Shown: one piece after another, positions 22,594 through 29,744 of the stretch
Position numbering within the stretch: the first letter of the stretch is position 1
How the letters are laid out: every line of letters begins with the position of its first letter
DNA from: Syntrophaceae bacterium UBA7520
Lineage (GTDB): Bacteria; Desulfobacterota; Syntrophia; Syntrophales; Smithellaceae
NCBI GenBank assembly: GCA_002478265.1
Contig: DLNC01000006.1
Location: forward strand, 1-29,744
Reading direction: 5' to 3'
Length of the DNA: 29,744 nucleotides
Notes under the pieces: model-generated
Told to the model about the DNA's origin: nothing
The model's input: only the letters and a program-made list of their open reading frames with translations
Databases searched by the model: none
Translations under genes and position numbers: made by a program

Positions 22594-23826
22594 ATGAAAA
22601 AAGCAATGATAATGTCGCTGGGAGGTTCGCCGGAACCTTTGAGAAAAAGCCTTGCCGAACACCAGCCGGATATTTTGATTTTCTTTGCATCGCACGAATC
22701 CGTCCTGAAAGCAGGCGATGTTCTTCAGGATGCCGGAATTAAGCCTAAAACAGAAACTGAAATCACGGAAGATCCGAATTCCCTTTATCAATGTTACAAA
22801 GCCGCCAAACGATGTGTTGATAGAGTGGCCAGGCATGAACTGGCGAAACAGAACATCATCGTCGATTATACGGGCGGGACGAAAGTCATGTCGGCGGCCC
22901 TTTTGCTTGCAACAGTGGGACACGCCTTCGTTTTTAACTATGTCGGCGGTGATGCACGATCGAAAGACGGTTTGGGCGTAGTGCAAGACGGCCATGAAAA
23001 AATGTATGAGGACATGAGTCCCTGGTCAGCGTTTGCTGAAGAGGAAAGACGTCAGATTGTCACGCTCTTCAATGCACGGCGCTACGGTGCTGTCATTCAA
23101 ATTATGGAAAATTTCAATCGTGGATTGCCGTCGCAGATTGAATCATACTTTAAGTTTGTCCGTCAGTTGTCCAAAGGATTTCTTTTTTGGGATCAATTTC
23201 AGCACAAAAAAGCGTTGGACTGTCTGCAAAAGGGCGTTGCCGCGCTTGATCAGCACCTGAAATATTATCCTGACGACCAGTACGATCAGCTTAAAAATGA
23301 ATTGTTGCAGCATATCGAATACCTTACGAATCTGTTGGAAAAAACAAACCAGATGCAGAATTTTGATGCCGTACTCGTCAAAGAGTTAATCAACAACGCC
23401 CGTCGTCGTATTCAAGACAAGAGCTTTGATGATGCTGCCGCCCGTATCTATCGGGCATTGGAGCTGTATGGGCAGATTTGCTTTCAAAAAGCCAAGGGCT
23501 GCTCCAACGACAAGGTGAAACCGGAAAAAATTCCACAGGACTTACGTGATGAATTCATCCGTAAATACCGCGATCCGCATTCGGGGATGATGAAATTGCC
23601 TCTCCAGGCCACCTTTATTGTTTTGAAAGCTACCGGCCATGAAGTGGGTGAACGCTTCTTCACGTATGAAGAAAAAATAAAGAATATACAAAGCGCACGC
23701 AACAAATCCATTCTGGCGCACGGCATTCAACCGGTCAGTGAACATGCTGCGCAGAGTATAATGGATACCGTTACCGATTTTGTTCAAGTGAAAGATTATT
23801 TTGATTTTCCTAAATTGCAGGAATGA
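22594..23826 (+). CDS. csm6: Csm6-type CARF-HEPN ribonuclease (TIGR02710/Cas02710 family)
   Basis: A protein of about 410 residues. The N-terminal CARF domain (MIMSLGGSPEPL, then DYTGGTKVMSAALLLATVG, TGGTK at 93-97 from this start) should bind the cyclic oligoadenylate made by Cas10. The C-terminal half is helical and ends with a HEPN RNase motif, RNKSILAH (R369...H376, Rx6H). Activated Csm6-type enzymes cut RNA broadly and cause dormancy or phage clearance. Starts at 22573, 22588 and 22594 are in frame; AAGG about 6 nt before ATG 22594 favours that one. It stands after the abiE pair, separated from the other csm genes, and before cas1. Confidence 0.82.
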   Translation: MKKAMIMSLGGSPEPLRKSLAEHQPDILIFFASHESVLKAGDVLQDAGIKPKTETEITEDPNSLYQCYKAAKRCVDRVARHELAKQNIIVDYTGGTKVMSAALLLATVGHAFVFNYVGGDARSKDGLGVVQDGHEKMYEDMSPWSAFAEEERRQIVTLFNARRYGAVIQIMENFNRGLPSQIESYFKFVRQLSKGFLFWDQFQHKKALDCLQKGVAALDQHLKYYPDDQYDQLKNELLQHIEYLTNLLEKTNQMQNFDAVLVKELINNARRRIQDKSFDDAAARIYRALELYGQICFQKAKGCSNDKVKPEKIPQDLRDEFIRKYRDPHSGMMKLPLQATFIVLKATGHEVGERFFTYEEKIKNIQSARNKSILAHGIQPVSEHAAQSIMDTVTDFVQVKDYFDFPKLQE

Positions 23827-23889
23827 AAGTATCGTTCTTTGACAACTAAATATCGTAACCCCAAAAGCATCTTCCCTTCAGGCCAAAGA

Positions 23890-23903
23890 CGGCAACGTTG
23901 CCG
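23890..23903. promoter_or_regulatory. 14-bp perfect palindrome upstream of cas1
   Basis: CGGCAACGTTGCCG, centred about 88 nt before the cas1 ATG, is identical to the core of the 18-bp palindrome before cas10 (14486-14503). The shared site suggests that interference and adaptation genes answer to one regulator. CTTTTG follows it, which leaves a weak terminator for the csm6 transcript as an alternative. Confidence 0.5.
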
Positions 23904-23941
23904 CTTTTGACTTGAGAATCGGGTCTGACATATTCTTCTTT

Positions 23942-23968
23942 CCGCGGGGCTGTTTAAAAACCCTGCGG
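23942..23968 (+). other. Hairpin in the cas1 5' leader
   Basis: CCGCGGGG (23942-23949) and CCCTGCGG (23961-23968) pair along 8 bp with one G-U, enclosing an 11-nt loop, and end directly before the AAAGGAGGAAAA ribosome site of cas1. It could stabilise or regulate the cas1-cas2 message; no T-run follows, so it is not a standard terminator. Confidence 0.4.
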
Positions 23969-23984
23969 AAAGGAGGAAAACATC

Positions 23985-25142
23985 ATGGTCGTTTACATCA
24001 ACACCCAGGGAGCAAGACTGATTAAGGAAGGTCGTCATTTGCTGGTCAAAAAAGGCGGGGACACCCATCACACTCTGTTTACCTATAAATTAGATCAGAT
24101 AGTGATCTTTGGAAATGTGGAGATTTCTCACCGTGCGCTCGCGCAGATTTTACGGCACGAAATAGACACAGTTTTTCTCACGCAGAGCGGGCGATATCTT
24201 GGCCGTCTGGCCGCGCCCGAATCGCGCAACGTTTTCTTGCATAAAAAGCAGTATGCGCTGCTCGACGATGAGGCGTTCACCATGAAAATGGCCAAAAGTA
24301 TTGTCGAAGGTAAAATGTCCAATATGGCCACCCTGCTGCTGCGCATCAAGCGCAGCCGCAATGCGGGAATCGCCGGGCAAAAGGCGCGGGAGATTCAGGA
24401 ACTGATACCGCTTTTGGAAAAGGCAACCACCATTGATTCCATCCGCGGCTACGAAGGCCGGGCCAGCGCTTTGTATTTTGAGGCGTTCGGGTTGGGCTTC
24501 ATCGAAAAGCAGAGCTTTGCGCGTCGCGTGAGGCGCCCACCGACGGATCCGGTTAATTCCATTTTATCGCTGCTTTATACATTCTTGATGAATCGGGTTT
24601 ACGCGGCAGTACGTGTGGCGGCGCTGGATCCTTATCCCGGATTTCTTCACACTATTGATTACGGACGTTACTCACTCGTTCTTGATTTGATGGAAGAGTT
24701 TCGCACAATTATTGCTGACACCCTGGCGTTATCGCTCTTCAACCTGAAAATATTAAATAGGGAGGACTTTTACCAGGAAATACCGGACGAACAAGAAGAC
24801 CTAGCCGACACGGCGCGGGAAAATTCGGTGGACGTTAGCAAAGACCCGATAGGTTGGATTTCCGGCAATGCCGCCGAGGCGGATTTTTTTGACATCCCCG
24901 AGCAGCGTATGGATGAAAATCAGAGCATACCGCGTCCAACGGGAAAATATCCTGTTAAACTTCAACCGGATGCTTTCAAGCGCGTCATTGATGCGTTTGA
25001 AAAAAAACTGACGACGGAATTTTACTATCCGCCAGCCGAACGAACGCTCTCGTATGCCGACGCGATCATCTATCAGGCCTGGCATTGTCGGAAAGTCATT
25101 GAAGGGGAGGCGCAGGTTTATCAGCCTGTGTTGTTGAAATGA
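23985..25142 (+). CDS. cas1: Cas1 spacer-acquisition integrase
   Basis: A 385-residue CRISPR integrase that, with Cas2, inserts spacers at the leader end of the array. Metal ligands are visible at E157 (RGYEGRAS), H222 (FLHTIDYGRYSLVLDLMEEF) and D234/E237. The N-terminus TQGARLIKEGRHLLVKKGG is typical. Cas1 is usually about 320-345 residues; here about 50 acidic residues (roughly 268-320, EQEDLADTARENSVDVS onwards) are inserted between the catalytic core and the C-terminal SYADAIIYQAWHCRKVIEGE block. No reverse transcriptase domain is fused. AAAGGAGG precedes ATG 23985, and the stop overlaps the first cas2 gene by 4 nt. Confidence 0.96.
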   Translation: MVVYINTQGARLIKEGRHLLVKKGGDTHHTLFTYKLDQIVIFGNVEISHRALAQILRHEIDTVFLTQSGRYLGRLAAPESRNVFLHKKQYALLDDEAFTMKMAKSIVEGKMSNMATLLLRIKRSRNAGIAGQKAREIQELIPLLEKATTIDSIRGYEGRASALYFEAFGLGFIEKQSFARRVRRPPTDPVNSILSLLYTFLMNRVYAAVRVAALDPYPGFLHTIDYGRYSLVLDLMEEFRTIIADTLALSLFNLKILNREDFYQEIPDEQEDLADTARENSVDVSKDPIGWISGNAAEADFFDIPEQRMDENQSIPRPTGKYPVKLQPDAFKRVIDAFEKKLTTEFYYPPAERTLSYADAIIYQAWHCRKVIEGEAQVYQPVLLK

Positions 25143-25414
25143 TTACACTCATTACATATGATATCACTGAACCGAAAAGACTCAACAAACTGCGCGGCTT
25201 TTTGAAGGACTTTGGTTTGCGGACGCAGAAATCCGTTTTCGAATGCGACATTGATGACATTGCCTTGAAAAAAATACGCGCCTACTGTCGAGACAACCTG
25301 GACATTTCGACGGATTCCGTCCGGATTTATAAAATATGCAACCGTTGCATTAACAAAGTTAAAATATCCGGCACAGGTTTGAAAGTGACACAACTCGATT
25401 ACATGATCCTATGA
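25139..25414 (+). CDS. cas2: Cas2, first copy
   Basis: A 91-residue ferredoxin-fold Cas2 protein, structural partner of Cas1 in the integration complex. TYDITEPKRLNKLRGFLKDFGLR at the N-terminus has the conserved Asp after strand 1 and the dimer-interface helix; QKSVFECDID forms strand 2. The C-terminus has a CNRC pair. It starts inside the cas1 stop codon region (ATGA), so the two are translationally coupled. A second, different cas2 follows after 10 nt. Confidence 0.93.
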   Translation: MITLITYDITEPKRLNKLRGFLKDFGLRTQKSVFECDIDDIALKKIRAYCRDNLDISTDSVRIYKICNRCINKVKISGTGLKVTQLDYMIL

Positions 25415-25424
25415 GGTAAAATAA

Positions 25425-25703
25425 ATGAACATGATCGTGGCTTACGACATTACCGAAGAAAAACGTCTGAACAAAATCGCCAAAATAATGCTGGACTATG
25501 GCGTGCGCGTGCAGAAATCGATTTTTGAAGTCACGGTTACACCGCCGGTCTTCAGAGAATTAAAAGAGCGGGTTGAAAAAATCATCGTGAAAGAAGCGGA
25601 TGGCGTAAAGTATTTTCCCTTGTGTGAAAAATGTGCCGGCACGGTGGAAATCATTGGGCAGGGTCAATTTAGCGATCCGGACAGTGAATATTACGTTTAC
25701 TAA
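25425..25703 (+). CDS. cas2: Cas2, second divergent copy
   Basis: A 92-residue Cas2 protein with its own GAGGT ribosome site. AYDITEEKRLNKIAKIMLDYG and VQKSIFEVTVTPP match the family and resemble the first copy in layout (YDIT.(P/E)KRLNK ... G.R.QKS.FE, and a Cys pair CEKC), but the rest is quite different, so this is an old duplication or a distinct lineage and not a recent copy. Both copies keep the conserved Asp. The pair could form a heterodimer or two alternative Cas1-Cas2 complexes. Confidence 0.93.
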   Translation: MNMIVAYDITEEKRLNKIAKIMLDYGVRVQKSIFEVTVTPPVFRELKERVEKIIVKEADGVKYFPLCEKCAGTVEIIGQGQFSDPDSEYYVY

Positions 25704-26033
25704 TATCAAGCTCATTTGAAACTGAAGCAGACATTTCTGGTGTTTGTATTGCCTGAATCGAATCTTCAGCCTCATAGAAGGGCGGAAGAAAGATGCTATA
25801 AATGAACCCGGATAAAAAAAGGTGCTATTTTGTAAGTATCTAATTATATTGTATATTTAAAAATGATGAAGCGGCGGTTCGCGCGAATTAAAAAATACGT
25901 TTAAAAATAAAAGTTTATGCCATAAAATGATTATATAAAGGCTGGGTGATTTAAAAATGACTTTAATTTTCAAAGGTGGTTCGCGGAAAGCAGGATGTAA
26001 AATCATGATTTTAAGGGGAAAAGAAGGATCGCG
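25704..26033 (+). promoter_or_regulatory. CRISPR leader
   Basis: A 330-nt AT-rich gap between the second cas2 and the first repeat, with no gene. It should contain the array promoter and the Cas1-Cas2 docking site. A 9-bp direct repeat TCGCGGAAA occurs at 25981-25989 and again at 26029-26037, the second copy spanning the leader-repeat junction. AT-rich -10-like stretches (near 25849 and 25934) exist, but none has a convincing -35 partner. Confidence 0.6.
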
Positions 26034-29000
26034 GAAACAAACGACCTGATTTACGAAGGGATTGCGACGGTGACAGTCAAAGTACTTTCAAGTTCTCTTA
26101 CAAAACTTAACCAAGAAACAAACGACCTGATTTACGAAGGGATTGCGACACTTTTCAGTGCCCTCTTTAGATGTTTATTCATTTTTCCGAAACAAACGAC
26201 CTGATTTACGAAGGGATTGCGACCCGCAAAGGCAGGCAGCGCAAACGCCGCAATCAACAGCATCATGAAACAAACGACCTGATTTACGAAGGGATTGCGA
26301 CTCCGGGGAGTTCCAAACAGCCCATTTGTTGATTTCAAACGAGAAACAAACGACCTGATTTACGAAGGGATTGCGACCCTGAGTAATTCGTTCGTCATTC
26401 AACCGCTCCCTCTGCTAATGCGAAACAAACGACCTGATTTACGAAGGGATTGCGACACGAAATGATGTCCTGTGACTCCTTCGCCTTCGCCGCAATCTTG
26501 AAACAAACGACCTGATTTACGAAGGGATTGCGACGAAGTCTCCCAAAGAGATACCTCATAAGATTGACTCGGCGCAGAAACAAACGACCTGATTTACGAA
26601 GGGATTGCGACCGCGACAGAAGCACGGTATTGCGTCCGTCGCTATACCATAGAAACAAACGACCTGATTTACGAAGGGATTGCGACGCGACTTCTTCGAT
26701 TTCACATCCCTCGTAAAGGGACGCGAAACAAACGACCTGATTTACGAAGGGATTGCGACTTTACCATATAATCTAATCCTCCTTAAGGATATGCTTGATG
26801 AGAAACAAACGACCTGATTTACGAAGGGATTGCGACGTAATTGCCCATTTTGGGATCAATGCAGGTGCGCAGGGATTTTCCGAAACAAACGACCTGATTT
26901 ACGAAGGGATTGCGACCTACGAAAACTACTTCCGTTTAATCTAAAGAAGCTATCAACTGCCGAAACAAACGACCTGATTTACGAAGGGATTGCGACGATG
27001 TTCCTGCCGACAATATTGACGGCATCTGCGACCGAGGTGAAACAAACGACCTGATTTACGAAGGGATTGCGACTTTATTTTATTTATCTTTAAGCTATCT
27101 TCTATTGGCTCAAATTGAAACAAACGACCTGATTTACGAAGGGATTGCGACCTTTCATGTCCTGAGCTTTCCCACGGTCAAAGCGGAATTTATAATATGA
27201 AACAAACGACCTGATTTACGAAGGGATTGCGACGAGCGTAACACTTTCACGCTCACTCGGAGCAATCTTCTGCACGATTGCGAAACAAACGACCTGATTT
27301 ACGAAGGGATTGCGACTTTCCCACAACGACGTATAAGAGCCGGAATAAGGTCTGGTCTTGAAACAAACGACCTGATTTACGAAGGGATTGCGACTCCACG
27401 TCGCCGAGGTGTGCGCATGAAACGCACTCGCTGGATGGACGAAACAAACGACCTGATTTACGAAGGGATTGCGACCTTTTCAGCCGCCATTTGCGCTTCA
27501 AGCATTTTTCTTGCGAAACAAACGACCTGATTTACGAAGGGATTGCGACAAGGCATGAACGACCTGGTGGAATACCACTAGGTATGCCCATACGAAACAA
27601 ACGACCTGATTTACGAAGGGATTGCGACCTCCTCTGTTTTGACAACCCAAAATGCGCCGCGCTGTCCGAAACAAACGACCTGATTTACGAAGGGATTGCG
27701 ACTGCCGGCGGAGTCTTTTACCATTTCCGAGCGGCCGTTGGGCACGAAACAAACGACCTGATTTACGAAGGGATTGCGACGCCGTCTCCTGATGTATATA
27801 GTTGCACATAATATCCTCCTTTTGGAAACAAACGACCTGATTTACGAAGGGATTGCGACTTTCTTTCGATACGTTCATATTCTGTTTCTTTCCCTTCGAG
27901 GTCGAAACAAACGACCTGATTTACGAAGGGATTGCGACCAACGCCGGCAATACAATTTCTTTTGCGTTCATAGAAACAAACGACCTGATTTACGAAGGGA
28001 TTGCGACATCAATTCCCAGCTTGCCTAAATTTGCCTTTACTGGATTGTCAAGAAACAAACGACCTGATTTACGAAGGGATTGCGACGTCCGTCCACCAGG
28101 CACACCTCGTTTTGCGGAGTCTTGAAACAAACGACCTGATTTACGAAGGGATTGCGACGTCTTTTCTAATGCCATCTTCATTTTTTTTCTCCTTTCTGAA
28201 ACAAACGACCTGATTTACGAAGGGATTGCGACTTTTCGTTTCCGGTGTCGCGGTATGCCTTCACTAAGTCAAGAAACAAACGACCTGATTTACGAAGGGA
28301 TTGCGACCTCCATTTTCATGTTTCATGTTCTTTTTTGAGACGTTCAGCGAGAAACAAACGACCTGATTTACGAAGGGATTGCGACTCAATACTCCCATCG
28401 GGTAGTTTCGCCATTTCAATCAAGCAATCAGAAACAAACGACCTGATTTACGAAGGGATTGCGACTAGCAGCTTTCGCATACGAATTCCCCACCTATAAA
28501 GTGGGGTTCTTGAAACAAACGACCTGATTTACGAAGGGATTGCGACGCTTCTGGCATGCCTTCTCCGGAATCCCCGATACCGCTAATGGAAACAAACGAC
28601 CTGATTTACGAAGGGATTGCGACGCCGAGCCAGAATTCAACTCCGCCCTTTTGCTCAGCGTATTGAAACAAACGACCTGATTTACGAAGGGATTGCGACA
28701 TCGCCTTTCTGTGCCATGTTATCCGCGGGATTTTTATGAAACAAACGACCTGATTTACGAAGGGATTGCGACTCCACTACCATGCCTATTGACTGTGCAC
28801 GTCCGGCGAAACAAACGACCTGATTTACGAAGGGATTGCGACTCGCATGTGGCATAGTCAAACTTGTAACAGTCCCAGCGAAACAAACGACCTGATTTAC
28901 GAAGGGATTGCGACGATGAATTTCTCCGCCCATGCTCCGGCGGAGAGGACGAAACAAACGACCTGATTTACGAAGGGATTGCGACACCATAATTTCACCT

Positions 29001-29744
29001 GTCCTTTCGTAGGTCAGGCGCATGGAAACAAACGACCTGATTTACGAAGGGATTGCGACTTTACCGCTAGTGCTGAAGGAAATATCCACTTATCATAACC
29101 AGAAACAAACGACCTGATTTACGAAGGGATTGCGACTTCAGCAGCTAGTCTCTTCTTTTCCAACGCTTTTAACAGTTCGGAAACAAACGACCTGATTTAC
29201 GAAGGGATTGCGACGATTAGTATTTGTTCGTTGAGGTTTTTTTTCTGCGTCGGGAAACAAACGACCTGATTTACGAAGGGATTGCGACCGTCGAAGATTT
29301 CTTCCACAATGGGTTTGGCCACGCCGCCGCCGAAACAAACGACCTGATTTACGAAGGGATTGCGACGAATCGTTAAGGTTGGCAATGTTTACTCCTTTGA
29401 ATAGTCTTGAAACAAACGACCTGATTTACGAAGGGATTGCGACTAGGGGGAATACACCGTTATCGGCTCGTCCCCCTTAAATGAAACAAACGACCTGATT
29501 TACGAAGGGATTGCGACATTATGGTCAGGCGTATGAATATTTCAAAGATCGCATTATATTGAAACAAACGACCTGATTTACGAAGGGATTGCGACGGCTA
29601 TTCTATTACTTAGAGCATTAACCTCCATAAAATAAAAGGAAACAAACGACCTGATTTACGAAGGGATTGCGACGGCGGCGTCATTGTAGGATTGATAGTA
29701 TTGTTTTGTAACTAGAAACAAACGACCTGATTTACGAAGGGATT
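26034..29744 (+). CRISPR. Type III-A CRISPR array, 49 repeats visible, open at the window end
   Basis: Forty-eight complete 35-nt repeats and a forty-ninth cut by the window end (29715 on), with 48 spacers of 34-48 nt. Every repeat I read is identical; it begins GAAACAAACGACC and ends GGGATTGCGAC. The first repeat is 26034-26068. Rightward transcription, away from the leader and in the direction of the cas genes, is supported by the 3' octamer ATTGCGAC, which resembles the common crRNA tag ATTGAAAC. The only stem next to the tag is short (CCT with AGG), so Cas6 would have to recognise a nearly unstructured repeat. No degenerate terminal repeat is seen, so the array continues beyond the window. 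Translations of the repeat give false open frames on both strands. Confidence 0.98.

Noticed and set aside
23985..25142. Reverse transcriptase fused to Cas1, looked for because spacers appear to derive from coding RNA strands
   Set aside because: No YxDD-type palm or extra N-terminal region exists; the only additional part of Cas1 is the short acidic insertion, and no separate reverse transcriptase gene is in the window.
27498..27878. Long open frames across the CRISPR array on both strands
   Set aside because: They are translations of the repeat (minus-strand RNPFVNQVVCF or SQSLRKSGRLF units) with spacers between, not genes.
28466..28511. Spacer with a CCCCAC/GTGGGG hairpin that looked like a terminator or an IS200/IS605 end
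   Set aside because: The complement reads as an open frame with PHFIGGEFVCESC, so the stem is better explained as coding sequence. Stems in spacers at 27234, 28915 and 29444 were dismissed for the same reason.

Overview
The window looks like a chromosomal segment of a Gram-negative anaerobe, most likely a deltaproteobacterium (Desulfobacterota) of the Syntrophus/Smithella type. This placement is inferred from protein style, strong Shine-Dalgarno sequences and dispersed ATTGC...GCAAT interspersed repeats; no rRNA or single-copy marker is present to confirm it.

Left part (1-12,000), housekeeping and accessory genes: an MtaD-type amidohydrolase (minus), tRNA-Leu(UAA) with a clear promoter, a WYL regulator (minus), then plus-strand genes for a PilT-like ATPase, a membrane TPR protein, an ARPP-1 family protein, a receiver-TPR protein whose phospho-acceptor Asp is Gly, two Sel1-repeat proteins flanking a zinc-ribbon protein, and an Hsp70-TPR fusion. 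Three of the transcription units here (pilT-like, ARPP-1, Hsp70-TPR) are preceded by the same gapped palindrome, GCGACA-N6-TGTCGC, which suggests a shared regulator. A short decayed coding stretch lies just upstream of the Hsp70 gene, and a cluster of REP-like repeats follows it.

Right part (12,260-end), a complete type III-A (Csm) CRISPR-Cas locus, all on the plus strand: cas6, a CARF ring nuclease of the NE0113 family, cas10 (HD, zinc site and GGDD all present), csm2, csm3 (slicer Asp present), csm4 (TTG start), csm5 (with an extra C-terminal domain), an AbiE-type toxin-antitoxin pair, a CARF-HEPN Csm6-type RNase, cas1 (with an acidic insertion), two different tandem cas2 genes, an AT-rich leader, and a CRISPR array with 49 visible repeats that runs off the window end. 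Cas10 should make cyclic oligoadenylate on target RNA binding, Csm6 should be the RNase it activates, and the ring nuclease should switch the signal off. A perfect 14-bp palindrome (CGGCAACGTTGCCG) occurs twice, upstream of cas10 and upstream of cas1.

The most informative pattern is in the spacers. With the array transcribed rightward, the 8-nt crRNA tag would be AUUGCGAC, and the spacers read as antisense of protein-coding mRNA: several spacers carry a Shine-Dalgarno plus start codon on the complementary strand, and I found no comparably strong one on the array strand. That is what a target-RNA-dependent type III system needs.
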